From Klebsiella indica (GTDB lineage: Bacteria > Pseudomonadota > Gammaproteobacteria > Enterobacterales > Enterobacteriaceae): DNA of 64,000 nt. Made by a program: the position numbers and the translations under genes. Below the pieces are notes generated by a model. The model was not told the origin of the DNA, ran no database searches, and saw only the letters and a list, made by a program, of their open reading frames with translations. Shown piece after piece: positions 48,318 to 57,279 of this stretch; position 1 is the stretch's first letter, and each line of letters starts with the position of its first letter. The DNA lies in assembly GCF_005860775.1 (NCBI RefSeq), contig NZ_VCHQ01000025.1, positions 1-64,000 of the forward strand. The letters run 5' to 3'.

Positions 48318-49310
48318 ATGTTTTTGCAGCAAAAGGACTGGGAAACACGAGAAAACGCGTTTGCGGCCTTTACTATGGGGCCGTTGACCGATTTCTGGCA
48401 TCAGCGGGAAGAGGCGGAATTTACGGGAGTGGATAATGTCCCGGTACGCTTTGTTCGTTTCTGCGCTCAACATCATGACCGGGTTGTTGTTATCTGCCCG
48501 GGTCGCATTGAAAGTTATGTGAAGTATGCCGAACTGGCTTACGATCTCTTCCTCAGCGGCTTTGATGTGATGATTATCGATCATCGTGGTCAGGGGCGTT
48601 CCGGACGGATGCTTTCCGATACCCATCGCGGGCACGTTGTTAATTTCAGTGATTATGTTGAGGATCTTGCCGCCTTCTGGCAGCAGGAAGTGGTTCCCGG
48701 ACGTTGGCGGAAACGTTTTATACTGGCCCATTCAATGGGCGGAGCTATCGCGACGTTATTTTTACAGCGTTACCGGCAGCATTGTGATGCGATGGCGCTC
48801 TGCGCGCCGATGTTCGGCATTGTCATACGTTTACCTGAATGGATGGTGCGCCATATTCTGGATTGGGCTGAGGGCCATCAGCGCATTCGTGAAGAATACG
48901 CCATCGGAACCGGTCGCTGGCGGGCGTTGCCTTTTGCGGTCAATGTATTGACGCATAGCCGTCAACGCTATCGCCGCAACCTGCGTTTTTATGCCGATGA
49001 ACCACAGTTGCGGGTCGGCGGGCCGACGTTTCACTGGGTGCGTGAGGGGATTCTCGCTGGCGAAGAGGTACTGGCCGGTGCGGAAAAAGACGTCACGCCC
49101 ACGCTGTTGCTCCAGGCGGAGGACGATCGGGTGGTCGATAATCGAATGCACGATCGTTACTGTGCACTCCGCACCGCTGGCGGTCACCCTTGTGAAGGAA
49201 ATAAACCATTTGTCATACACGGGGCATACCATGAGATCCTTTTTGAAAAGGACGCCATGCGCTCAGTCGCGCTGAATGCTATCGTCGATTTTTTTGGTCG
49301 ACATCATTAA
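48318..49310 (+). CDS. pldB: Lysophospholipase L2 PldB
   Basis: PldB is an alpha/beta hydrolase of the inner membrane that deacylates lysophospholipids. It has 330 residues (E. coli 340, with a longer C-terminus). DHRGQGRSGR precedes the nucleophile elbow LAHSMGGA (near 136-143). The acid lies near LLLQAEDDRVVDN and the His in GAYHEILFE. Sequence inside pldB is the SgrS pairing region that stabilises yigL mRNA in Salmonella and E. coli. Confidence 0.95.
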   Translation: MFLQQKDWETRENAFAAFTMGPLTDFWHQREEAEFTGVDNVPVRFVRFCAQHHDRVVVICPGRIESYVKYAELAYDLFLSGFDVMIIDHRGQGRSGRMLSDTHRGHVVNFSDYVEDLAAFWQQEVVPGRWRKRFILAHSMGGAIATLFLQRYRQHCDAMALCAPMFGIVIRLPEWMVRHILDWAEGHQRIREEYAIGTGRWRALPFAVNVLTHSRQRYRRNLRFYADEPQLRVGGPTFHWVREGILAGEEVLAGAEKDVTPTLLLQAEDDRVVDNRMHDRYCALRTAGGHPCEGNKPFVIHGAYHEILFEKDAMRSVALNAIVDFFGRHH

Positions 49311-49353
49311 TCCGGCGAAACGCTAGTCGCCCTGCTTAGAGGTTAAAATTTTT

Positions 49354-50154
49354 ATGTACCAGGTTGTTGCGTCTGACTTAGATGGCACGCTGCTTTCCCC
49401 CGATCACCGCTTAACGCCCTACGCCAAAGAGACGCTAAAGCTGCTTACCGCCCGCGGCATCAACTTTGTGTTTGCGACTGGCCGTCATTACATCGATGTC
49501 GGGCAAATTCGCGATAATCTCGGCATTAAATCCTACATGATCACCTCTAACGGCGCGCGTGTGCACGATAGCGAAGGGAAGCAGATATTTGCCCACAACC
49601 TTGACCGCGATATCGCCACCGATCTGTTTGAGATGATGCGTAGCGATCCGGCGATTGTGACCAACGTGTATCGTGATGATGAGTGGTATATGAACCGCCA
49701 TCGTCCGGAAGAGATGCGTTTCTTCAAAGAAGCGGTGTTCAGTTATAAGCTATATGCGCCGGGCGAGCTGGACCCTGAAGGGATCAGTAAGGTCTTTTTT
49801 ACCTGCGACAAGCACGAGCATTTGTTGCCGCTGGAGCAGGCGATCAACGCCCGCTGGGGCGATCGCGTCAACGTCAGTTTTTCTACCGTAACCTGCCTTG
49901 AAGTGATGGCGGGCGGGGTGTCGAAGGGGCATGCGCTGGAAGCGGTGGCGAAAATGCTCGGTTATAGCCTCAAAGAGTGCATCGCCTTCGGCGACGGCAT
50001 GAACGATGCGGAAATGCTGTCGATGGCGGGTAAAGGCTGCATCATGGCTGACGCCCACCAGCGTCTGAAAGATCTGCACCCTGAACTGGAGGTGATTGGC
50101 AGTAACGCCGATGACGCCGTCCCTCACTATTTGCGTAAACTGTATCTCGACTAA
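49354..50154 (+). CDS. yigL: Sugar/pyridoxal phosphatase YigL (HAD, Cof type)
   Basis: YigL has 266 residues as in E. coli. The HAD nucleophile motif is ASDLDGTLL with D8 and D10, and motif IV is FGDGMNDAEML near 213. It dephosphorylates sugar phosphates, which helps during glucose-phosphate stress, and pyridoxal phosphate. It lies 43 bases after pldB, so it shares the pldB-yigL transcript that SgrS acts on. Confidence 0.95.
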   Translation: MYQVVASDLDGTLLSPDHRLTPYAKETLKLLTARGINFVFATGRHYIDVGQIRDNLGIKSYMITSNGARVHDSEGKQIFAHNLDRDIATDLFEMMRSDPAIVTNVYRDDEWYMNRHRPEEMRFFKEAVFSYKLYAPGELDPEGISKVFFTCDKHEHLLPLEQAINARWGDRVNVSFSTVTCLEVMAGGVSKGHALEAVAKMLGYSLKECIAFGDGMNDAEMLSMAGKGCIMADAHQRLKDLHPELEVIGSNADDAVPHYLRKLYLD

Positions 50155-50242
50155 AAAAGATTGACGATTGCTCGGTAAGTGAACAGTTGTCAACCGTTCA
50201 CTCCGCTACAATGAATGTTCTTTACTCTACGAGACATTTATT

Positions 50243-51142
50243 GTGGCGCTACTGATTATCACCACTATCCTGTGGGCTTTCTCTTTTAGCCTGTATGGCG
50301 AATACCTGGCTGGCCATGTCGATAGCTATTTTGCGGTGCTGGCGCGGGTTGGCCTGGCCGCTCTGGTGTTTTTGCCTTTCCTGCGCACCCGTGGGCAGAG
50401 CCTGGCAACCATCGGCCTGTATATGCTGGTGGGCGCGATGCAGCTCGGCATCATGTATATGCTGAGTTTCCAGGCCTATCTTTACCTGACGGTTTCTGAA
50501 CTTCTGCTGTTTACCGTCCTGACACCGCTCTACATCACGCTGATTTACGATCTCATGAGCCGACGTCGTCTGCGCTGGGGCTATGCCTGTAGCGCGTTAC
50601 TGGCGGTTATCGGCGCCGGAATTATCCGTTATGACCAGGTGACCAACCATTTCTGGACCGGTTTGATACTGGTGCAACTCTCCAACATCAGCTTCGCTAT
50701 CGGGATGGTTGGCTATAAGCGGCTGATGGAAACGCGCCCTATGCCGCAGCATAACGCTTTTGCCTGGTTCTACGTCGGGGCGTTTCTGGTGGCGGCTATT
50801 GCCTGGTCTCTGCTGGGTAATACGCAGAAAATGCCGGAAACGTCGCTTCAGTGGGGAATTCTGGTATTTCTTGGCGTGGCGGCATCGGGAATTGGCTATT
50901 TTATGTGGAACTACGGCGCCACCCAGGTGGACGCCGGTACGCTCGGCATCATGAACAATATGCATGTGCCAGCCGGACTGCTGGTGAACCTTGCCATCTG
51001 GCAAGAGCAACCCCGCTGGCCGAGCTTTATTATTGGGGCTCTGGTGATCCTTGCCTCGCTGTGGGTCCATCGCCGCTGGGTCGCTCCGCACTCCGCACAA
51101 ACGGCAGGTGGTCGCAAGCGTGGTTCCGTGCTGAGCGAATAA
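50243..51142 (+). CDS. yigM: Biotin transporter YigM (EamA/CarboD-type)
   Basis: A 299-residue membrane protein with ten hydrophobic helices, same length as E. coli YigM, which is the high-affinity biotin importer (BioP). [19 protein letters not shown]-type start ([16 protein letters not shown]) and [15 protein letters not shown] near 245 are conserved. The GTG start at 50243 follows acgagac. Its 3' end overlaps metR (opposite strand) by 113 bases, a tail-to-tail overlap also seen in relatives. Confidence 0.93.
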   Translation: MALLIITTILWAFSFSLYGEYLAGHVDSYFAVLARVGLAALVFLPFLRTRGQSLATIGLYMLVGAMQLGIMYMLSFQAYLYLTVSELLLFTVLTPLYITLIYDLMSRRRLRWGYACSALLAVIGAGIIRYDQVTNHFWTGLILVQLSNISFAIGMVGYKRLMETRPMPQHNAFAWFYVGAFLVAAIAWSLLGNTQKMPETSLQWGILVFLGVAASGIGYFMWNYGATQVDAGTLGIMNNMHVPAGLLVNLAIWQEQPRWPSFIIGALVILASLWVHRRWVAPHSAQTAGGRKRGSVLSE

Positions 51143-51983
51143 ACGCCTCAGTGACCGGCTGGCGCTGCTCGCCATCGCGAACCGCGGCGTACAGTCGACT
51201 CCACAATCCTTCGCCCAGGGTTTTGGTTACCACCAGACCCTGGCGTTCAAAACTCTCCACTACCCAGTGCGGCAGGGCGGCAATCCCCATCCGTGCGGCA
51301 ACCATTTGAATTAACAGCAGCGTATTATCGACGCTCTTTAACTGCGGGCTGATCCCGGCAGGTTGCAGGAAGTGACGCCAGATATCCAGGCGCCCGCGCT
51401 GCACCGGATAAATCAGCAGTATCTCCGTTGCTAAATCTTCAGGCGCGATGCGCGTTCTGGTTGCCAGCGGGTGATCCGGCGCCATCACCAGGCGCACTTC
51501 GTAATCAAACATCGGCGAATAGTGCAGACCGCTGCGCGGCAGGATATCGGATGTCATCACCAGATCCAGCTCGCCCTGCTGCAGACCGGGCTGCGGGTCG
51601 AAGGTGACGCCGGACTGGAAATCCACTTCCACATGCGACCAGCGGGCACGGAAATTCTCCAGCGCGGGGGTGAGCCACTGAATGCAGCTATGGCATTCAA
51701 TGGCGATACGCAGACGGGTTTGCTGCGGTTCATTGCAATCCTGCAGGGCGCGACTGATTTGTGGCAGCACCTGATTTGCCAGCTGCAGCAGAATCTCGCC
51801 TTGCGGCGTAAAACGCAGCGGCTGGCTTTTACGCACAAAAAGACGAAAGCCAAGGCGCTGTTCCAGATCGCTGAACTGGTGGGACAAGGCGGATTGGGTC
51901 TGATGTAGGGCCATTGCGGCACCTGCCAAAGAACCGCTGTTCCGCAACGCCTGGAGCGTTTTCAGGTGTTTAATCTCGATCAT
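51030..51983 (-). CDS. metR: LysR-type regulator of methionine biosynthesis MetR
   Basis: MetR activates metE and others with homocysteine as co-effector. It has 317 residues as in E. coli. The N-terminal HTH is [20 protein letters not shown]-type with [18 protein letters not shown] as recognition helix. The remainder is the effector domain. Its last 113 bases overlap the yigM 3' end antisense. It is divergent from metE. Confidence 0.97.
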   Translation of the reverse strand: MIEIKHLKTLQALRNSGSLAGAAMALHQTQSALSHQFSDLEQRLGFRLFVRKSQPLRFTPQGEILLQLANQVLPQISRALQDCNEPQQTRLRIAIECHSCIQWLTPALENFRARWSHVEVDFQSGVTFDPQPGLQQGELDLVMTSDILPRSGLHYSPMFDYEVRLVMAPDHPLATRTRIAPEDLATEILLIYPVQRGRLDIWRHFLQPAGISPQLKSVDNTLLLIQMVAARMGIAALPHWVVESFERQGLVVTKTLGEGLWSRLYAAVRDGEQRQPVTEAFIRSARNHACDHLPFVRSAERPSGDGPTARQGSPEPQ

Positions 51984-52099
51984 GAAAGTCCTTCACTTCG
52001 GCATGAATAATTTGCGCTTGAGGAATATACAGTAACCGCCAATTATGGATGTGTAAACATCTGGACGTCTAAAAAATCCGTCGTCTTTTAAATTAATCG
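51983..52099. promoter_or_regulatory. metR-metE control region: MetR site and MetJ boxes
   Basis: TGAA-agtcc-TTCA at 51983-51995 is a perfect MetR half-site pair next to the metR start. aaacatct and ggacgtct (52055-52070) are tandem met boxes (consensus AGACGTCT; 6/8 and 7/8), and a weaker one precedes them. This fits MetR activation and MetJ repression of metE and MetJ/MetR control of metR. Confidence 0.8.
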
Positions 52100-52100
52100 T

Positions 52101-52174
52101 GCGTTGGCTACGTTTCCTCATCCCGGTCACTTACTTATGTAAGCTCCCGGGGATAAGCAAACTTGCCGCCTTCT
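52101..52174 (+). repeat. Palindromic repeat in the metE leader
   Basis: The stretch gcgttggcta...cttac-ttat-gtaag...ccggggat forms a hairpin: inner stem 52130-52134/52139-52143 and outer arms atcccgg / ccggggat. It resembles the arms of the rhlB-gppA element and the 100-150 bp palindromic repeats common in enteric genomes. It lies in the probable 5' UTR of metE, 46 bases before the start codon. Confidence 0.5.
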
Positions 52175-52219
52175 CTGAATTTAAAATCCTTAGGATTTGC
52201 ACATTATGAGGTTATAAAA

Positions 52220-54481
52220 ATGACAATTATTAATCATACCCTCGGTTTCCCTCGCGTTGGTCTGCGTCGTGAGCTGAAAAAAGCGCAAGAGAGCTACTGG
52301 TCGGGGAACATCAGCCGCGAAGAGCTGCTGGCTGTTGGCCGTGAACTGCGCGCCCGCCACTGGGAACAGCAGAAGCAGGCGGGCATTGACCTGCTGCCGG
52401 TGGGCGATTTCGCCTGGTACGACCATGTTCTGACCACCAGCCTGTGGCTTGGCAATGTGCCGGCTCGTCATCAGAACAAAGACGGTTCCGTTGATATCGA
52501 TACCCTGTTCCGCATTGGCCGTGGCCGCGCGCCGACTGGTGAACCGGCTGCGGCGGCGGAAATGACCAAATGGTTTAACACTAACTATCACTACATGGTG
52601 CCGGAGTTCGTCAAGGGGCAGCAATTCAAACTGGCCTGGACCCAACTACTGGATGAAGTGGACGAGGCGCTGGCGCTCGGCCATAAGGTGAAACCGGTTC
52701 TGCTGGGTCCGGTGACGTATCTGTGGCTGGGTAAAGTCAAAGGCGAACAGTTCGATCGCCTGAGCCTGCTGAACGATATCCTTCCGGTCTACCAGCAGGT
52801 GCTGTCTGAGCTGGCGAAACGCGGCATTGAGTGGGTACAGATCGATGAACCGGCGCTGGTGCTGGAACTGCCGCAGGCGTGGCTGGACGCCTTTAAACCG
52901 GCTTACGAAGCGCTTAGCGGCCAGGTTAAGCTACTGCTGACCACCTACTTTGAAGGCATTACCGACAATCTCGACACCATCGCCGCACTGCCGGTACAGG
53001 GGCTGCACGTGGATCTGGTACACGGCAAAGATGATGTCGCAGAACTGCATAAACGTCTGCCTGCTGACTGGCTGCTCTCTGCGGGCCTGATTAACGGCCG
53101 CAACGTCTGGCGCGCCGATCTCACCGAGAAATATGCGCAAATTAAAGATATCGTCGGCAAACGTGAACTGTGGGTGGCCTCTTCCTGTTCGCTGCTGCAC
53201 AGCCCGATCGACCTGAGCGTGGAAACGCGCCTTGATGCGGAAGTGAAGAGCTGGTTTGCCTTCGCCCTGCAAAAATGCGTCGAGCTGGCGCTGCTGCGGG
53301 ATGCCCTGAACAGTGGCGATACGACTGCAATCGCCGAATGGAGCGCGCCGATCCAGGCTCGTCGCCATTCAACCCGCGTGCATAATCCTGCGGTAGAAAA
53401 ACGGCTGGCGGCGATCTCCGCTCAGGACAGCCAGCGAGCGAATGGCTATGAAGTCCGCGCTGCCGCGCAACGGGCGCGCTTTAAGCTTCCGGCCTGGCCG
53501 ACCACCACCATCGGTTCTTTCCCGCAGACCACCGAGATCCGCAGCCTGCGTCTGGACTTCAAAAAGGGCAATCTTGACGCGAACCGCTACCGTACCGGCA
53601 TTGCTGAGCATATCAAGCAGGCGATTATTGAGCAGGAGCGCCTGGGCCTGGATGTACTGGTGCACGGTGAAGCCGAGCGTAACGATATGGTGGAATACTT
53701 TGGTGAACACCTGGATGGTTTTATTTTCACCCAGAATGGCTGGGTGCAGAGCTACGGTTCCCGCTGCGTAAAACCTCCGGTAGTAATTGGCGACATCAGC
53801 CGTCCGGAGGCGATTACCGTTGAGTGGGCGAAATATGCCCAGTCGCTGACCGACAAGCCGGTAAAAGGCATGTTGACCGGTCCGGTAACGATTCTCTGCT
53901 GGTCTTTCCCGCGTGAAGACGTGACTCGCGAAACCATTGCTAAGCAGATCGCGCTGGCGCTGCGTGACGAAGTGGCGGACCTGGAAGCGGCCGGCATCGG
54001 TATCATCCAGATTGACGAACCGGCGCTGCGTGAAGGGCTGCCGCTGAAGCGCAGCGACTGGGATGCCTATCTGGCGTGGGGCGTGGAGGCTTTCCGTATC
54101 AATGCCGCCGTAGCGCGGGATGAGACGCAGATCCACACTCATATGTGTTATTGCGAGTTTAACGACATCATGGATTCCATCGCCGCGCTGGATGCGGATG
54201 TCATCACCATCGAAACCTCGCGTTCTGACATGGAACTGCTGGAGTCGTTTGAAGCGTTCGACTACCCGAACGAAATCGGGCCGGGGGTTTATGATATTCA
54301 CTCGCCGAACGTGCCGAGCGTGGAATGGATTGAAGCGCTGCTGAAGAAAGCCGCGCAGCGAATCCCGGCAGAGCGCCTGTGGGTGAACCCGGACTGCGGC
54401 CTGAAAACCCGCGGCTGGCCGGAAACCCGCGCCGCGTTAGCGAACATGGTTAAAGCCGCGCAGAATCTGCGCCAGGCGTAA
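52220..54481 (+). CDS. metE: Cobalamin-independent methionine synthase MetE
   Basis: MetE transfers a methyl group from methyltetrahydropteroyl-triglutamate to homocysteine. It has 753 residues from [14 protein letters not shown], as in E. coli; an upstream in-frame start at 52163 reads through the leader repeat and is rejected. It is a double-barrel fold. Zinc ligands are in HTHMCYCEF (His641, Cys643), the Glu near 665, and [11 protein letters not shown] (Cys726). Confidence 0.98.
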   Translation: MTIINHTLGFPRVGLRRELKKAQESYWSGNISREELLAVGRELRARHWEQQKQAGIDLLPVGDFAWYDHVLTTSLWLGNVPARHQNKDGSVDIDTLFRIGRGRAPTGEPAAAAEMTKWFNTNYHYMVPEFVKGQQFKLAWTQLLDEVDEALALGHKVKPVLLGPVTYLWLGKVKGEQFDRLSLLNDILPVYQQVLSELAKRGIEWVQIDEPALVLELPQAWLDAFKPAYEALSGQVKLLLTTYFEGITDNLDTIAALPVQGLHVDLVHGKDDVAELHKRLPADWLLSAGLINGRNVWRADLTEKYAQIKDIVGKRELWVASSCSLLHSPIDLSVETRLDAEVKSWFAFALQKCVELALLRDALNSGDTTAIAEWSAPIQARRHSTRVHNPAVEKRLAAISAQDSQRANGYEVRAAAQRARFKLPAWPTTTIGSFPQTTEIRSLRLDFKKGNLDANRYRTGIAEHIKQAIIEQERLGLDVLVHGEAERNDMVEYFGEHLDGFIFTQNGWVQSYGSRCVKPPVVIGDISRPEAITVEWAKYAQSLTDKPVKGMLTGPVTILCWSFPREDVTRETIAKQIALALRDEVADLEAAGIGIIQIDEPALREGLPLKRSDWDAYLAWGVEAFRINAAVARDETQIHTHMCYCEFNDIMDSIAALDADVITIETSRSDMELLESFEAFDYPNEIGPGVYDIHSPNVPSVEWIEALLKKAAQRIPAERLWVNPDCGLKTRGWPETRAALANMVKAAQNLRQA

Positions 54482-54678
54482 CTAAGCGGCATCCGGGTAC
54501 GCCCGTCCTCAAGGCGTTGACCACAGATGCTCGCTACCCCGATCTGACGCAAACGCTTCCCCGGAAGCATTCCATCACTCCGTAACCGGGGTAATGGCAG
54601 GTCGTCAACGTCGTTTGCTCAGAGGTAAGCGCTTTGACTACAGTTAAGCATCTGCTGCTAACTGTCCGGAGGTGAATG
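54482..54678 (+). promoter_or_regulatory. metE 3' region / upstream region of the orphan gene
   Basis: About 200 bases hold a small hairpin gcttcc-ccgg-aagc region (54555-54568 area) and a possible accggggt pairing, with no T run. The sequence ends with a very strong ribosome site, ggaggtg (54668-54674), for the next gene. I see no clear promoter and no riboswitch that I recognise. Confidence 0.3.
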
Positions 54679-55368
54679 ATGCGTGAACTCGACGAGCAAG
54701 AAGGGGATTTGCGGTTTGCCATTAACCTGGGTAACCCGGTTCTGGCGACAGTGTTACCGGATGGTTCTCCGGGCGGGATAACCGTTGAACTGGCGAAAAT
54801 GCTGGCGGCAGAGTGCCAGCGCGAAGCGCGGTTTATTACCTGGCCGACGGCCGGACAGGTGGTCGATGTGGCGTTGAAAGGGGAGTGGGATATCGCCTTT
54901 CTCGCCATCGATCCGGCCCGGGAGGACAGGCTTTGCTTTACACCTCCCTACGTCACGATTGAAAGCTCATTAATCGTTAAAAACGGCAGTACGATACAGT
55001 CGGTACAGGAGAGGGATCGCGAAGGCGTGGTGATTAACGTCGGCAAAGGCGCGGCCTATGCGCTGTATCTGAGCCGCACATTAAAACATGCGACGTTGCA
55101 CCAGTACGCCACGTCCCAGGATGCTATCCGCGCATTTATTGCTGGCGAAGGCGATATGGCGGCCGGTATTCGCCAGCCGCTGGAAAGCGCCGTGCGAGAC
55201 CATCCCCAGTTTCGCATTTTGCCCGACAATTTCAGTCAGATACGTCAGGCCATTTGCGTGCCGCGCAACGCTCCGCAGCACTATGAGTGGGTGTGCCGCT
55301 GTCTTTCTTTATGGATAGCGGACGGGACTATTGCCGGAATGGTGAGCCGCCATATCGGCAATCGCTAA
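54679..55368 (+). CDS. Orphan type-3 solute-binding-domain protein without signal peptide
   Basis: A 229-residue protein with the fold pattern of periplasmic amino-acid-binding proteins (SBP_bac_3): LRFAINLGNPVLA strand, GGITVELAKMLAAE helix, GEWDIAFLAIDPAREDRLCFTPPY and SSLIVKNGS hinge. It then shows AAYALYLSRTL and IADGTIAGMV at the C-terminus. It starts MRELDEQEGD, with no hydrophobic signal, so it is probably cytoplasmic. GGAGGTG supports ATG 54679 (one codon after another ATG). No permease or ATPase is adjacent. It may sense or bind a metabolite, or be an enzyme of the cyclohexadienyl-dehydratase type. Function unknown. Confidence 0.8.
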   Translation: MRELDEQEGDLRFAINLGNPVLATVLPDGSPGGITVELAKMLAAECQREARFITWPTAGQVVDVALKGEWDIAFLAIDPAREDRLCFTPPYVTIESSLIVKNGSTIQSVQERDREGVVINVGKGAAYALYLSRTLKHATLHQYATSQDAIRAFIAGEGDMAAGIRQPLESAVRDHPQFRILPDNFSQIRQAICVPRNAPQHYEWVCRCLSLWIADGTIAGMVSRHIGNR

Positions 55369-55371
55369 TCG

Positions 55372-56184
55372 TTAACTGCGCTTCCCGCTATATTGCGCGA
55401 ACCATGCCAGCATTCGCTGCCAGCCCTCTTTCGCCGACTCTTCATGGTAGCTGGCGCGATAATCGGCGTTAAAGGCATGACCTGCCTGCGGATACACGAC
55501 GATTTCCGCCGTGGCATTGGCGGCCCGTAGCGCCTGACGCATGGTTTCTACCGTGTCCTGCGGGATGCTGTCATCTTTCGCGCCGTAGAGCCCTAACACC
55601 GGGGCGTTCAGATCAACGGCGATATCTACCGGATGCCTCGGCGAGTTAAGCGACTTCTCGCCAACCAGTTTACCGTACCAGGCAACGGCGGCTTTGAGCT
55701 GCGGATTATGCGCGGCGTACAGCCAGGTGATGCGTCCGCCCCAGCAGAAGCCGGTAATGAGCAGGCGATGGGCGTCGCCACCGTTGCGGGAAGCCCAACT
55801 GGCGACGTGATCGAGGTCGGCCAGCACTTGAGAGTCCGGTACCTTTTGGACGAGTCCCTGGAATAGCGAAGGGATGTCGCTAAAATCATTGGGATCGCCC
55901 TGGCGGAAGTACAGCTCTGGCGCGATAGCCAGATATCCCTCCTTCGCCAGACGGCGGCAAATATCACGAATATGTTCGTGCACGCCGAAAATTTCCTGCA
56001 CAACGATAACGACGGGCAGTGGGCCTTCGACCTTGTCCGGACGGGCATGGAATGCGGGCATGTTATCCCCCTGGGAAGGGATAGATGTCTCCCCGAAGAC
56101 GATGTTCTCATCTGATGTGTGCACAGCGGTAGAGGCATGCGGCGTGGCTGCAGGCGCAAAGCCGGTTTGCTTGGTTGTCGTCAT
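55372..56184 (-). CDS. dlhH: Dienelactone hydrolase family protein
   Basis: 270 residues (E. coli YsgA/DlhH 271). Alpha/beta hydrolase with VVIVVQEIFGVHEHIRD near the start, nucleophile Cys in TGFCWGGRITW (near 130), acid near GLYGAKDDSIP and His in QAGHAFNADYR. DlhH-type enzymes hydrolyse dienelactones; the physiological substrate in enterics is not known. Its stop is three bases from the orphan gene stop; divergent from udp. Confidence 0.93.
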   Translation of the reverse strand: MTTTKQTGFAPAATPHASTAVHTSDENIVFGETSIPSQGDNMPAFHARPDKVEGPLPVVIVVQEIFGVHEHIRDICRRLAKEGYLAIAPELYFRQGDPNDFSDIPSLFQGLVQKVPDSQVLADLDHVASWASRNGGDAHRLLITGFCWGGRITWLYAAHNPQLKAAVAWYGKLVGEKSLNSPRHPVDIAVDLNAPVLGLYGAKDDSIPQDTVETMRQALRAANATAEIVVYPQAGHAFNADYRASYHEESAKEGWQRMLAWFAQYSGKRS

Positions 56185-56311
56185 GGCATTCTCCGTACCC
56201 TTAATGTATTAGCGCATCAATAACTATAGCTGCTCTGGACAGGACGTTAGCCAAACACAGTGCCCGAAACCGGCTATCTTTTGTTCAGGGTTCTGTGATT
56301 CAGTTTGTTAA

Positions 56312-56379
56312 TGTGATGTTTATCACTATTTTGTGGAAAATTATTGCAATGAGTTTAATTCATAGTGATAAGGGTCACA
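56312..56379 (+). promoter_or_regulatory. Two CRP sites (CytR-type arrangement) upstream of udp
   Basis: TGTGA-tgttta-TCACT (56312-56327) and AGTGA-taaggg-TCACA (56364-56379) are two good CRP sites with centres 52 bases apart. The E. coli udp promoter is likewise activated by tandem cAMP-CRP, with CytR bound between. The downstream site lies about 73 bases before the start codon. Confidence 0.85.
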
Positions 56380-56451
56380 AAAATGAACCAGTAGCTTCTG
56401 TAAAGTACCGTTTTGCTTCTGCTGATAATTCTACCCACAGAGGAGTTTTTT

Positions 56452-57213
56452 ATGTCCAGGTCTGATGTCTTTCATCTCGGGCTCACCAAAAATGATTTAC
56501 AAGGGGCTACGCTGGCTATCGTCCCTGGCGATCCTGAGCGTGTGGAAAAGATCGCCGCGCTGATGGATAAGCCAGTTAAACTGGCATCTCATCGTGAATT
56601 CACCACCTGGCGGGCTGAGCTGGAGGGTAAAGCGGTGATTGTCTGCTCTACCGGTATCGGCGGCCCATCGACCTCTATTGCCGTGGAAGAACTGGCTCAA
56701 CTGGGCATCCGTACTTTTCTGCGTATCGGTACTACCGGCGCGATTCAGCCGCACATTAATGTCGGCGATGTGCTGGTGACTACCGCTTCCGTTCGCCTGG
56801 ACGGCGCCAGTCTGCACTTTGCGCCTATGGAGTTCCCGGCGGTGGCTGATTTTGAATGTACCACCGCGTTGGTTGAAGCGGCGAAATCCGTTGGTGCGAC
56901 AACGCATATTGGCGTAACGGCTTCCTCTGATACCTTCTATCCGGGACAGGAACGTTACGATACCTTCTCTGGGCGCGTCGTGAGCCGTTTTAAAGGCTCA
57001 ATGGAAGAGTGGCAGGCGATGGGCGTGATGAACTATGAAATGGAATCCGCCACCCTGCTGACCATGTGTGCCAGCCAGGGTCTGCGTGCCGGGATGGTTG
57101 CCGGAGTTATCGTAAACCGTACCCAGCAGGAAATTCCGAACGCAGAGACCATGCAGCAAACCGAAAGCGATGCGGTGAAAATCGTCGTGGAAGCGGCGCG
57201 CCGCCTGCTGTAG
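56452..57213 (+). CDS. udp: Uridine phosphorylase
   Basis: Udp cleaves uridine with phosphate to uracil and ribose-1-phosphate. It has 253 residues from [11 protein letters not shown], as in E. coli, with aggag upstream; the longer ORF start at 56413 lies in the promoter region. The NP-I family motifs are [12 protein letters not shown] (near 22), [16 protein letters not shown] (near 67), IGTTGAIQ and [12 protein letters not shown] (near 196). Nearly identical to E. coli. Confidence 0.98.
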   Translation: MSRSDVFHLGLTKNDLQGATLAIVPGDPERVEKIAALMDKPVKLASHREFTTWRAELEGKAVIVCSTGIGGPSTSIAVEELAQLGIRTFLRIGTTGAIQPHINVGDVLVTTASVRLDGASLHFAPMEFPAVADFECTTALVEAAKSVGATTHIGVTASSDTFYPGQERYDTFSGRVVSRFKGSMEEWQAMGVMNYEMESATLLTMCASQGLRAGMVAGVIVNRTQQEIPNAETMQQTESDAVKIVVEAARRLL

Positions 57214-57250
57214 TAAAGGAGCTCTGGCGAGATTTATTGGGGCCATTTTT

Positions 57251-57275
57251 TATCCCGGGCGAAATGCCCGGGATA
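57251..57275. repeat. Perfect 10-bp inverted repeat between udp and tctA
   Basis: tatcccgggc (57251-57260) and gcccgggata (57266-57275) flank a five-base loop. It has a T run on its 5' side and none on its 3' side, so on neither strand is it a standard terminator. It probably marks the 3' end of both convergent transcripts. Confidence 0.55.
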
Positions 57276-57279
57276 TCCA

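Noticed and set aside
53369-54301. 310-codon minus-strand ORF inside metE
   Set aside because: It is fully antisense to the C-terminal barrel of MetE, with no recognisable domain.
54482-54678. Cobalamin riboswitch downstream of metE
   Set aside because: Some short GC-rich hairpins recall one, but no B12-box-like sequence is recognisable and the next gene is not a B12 gene.
57251-57275. Intrinsic terminator for udp
   Set aside because: The stem is perfect, but the T run lies on the 5' side and none follows on either strand. It is listed only as an inverted repeat.
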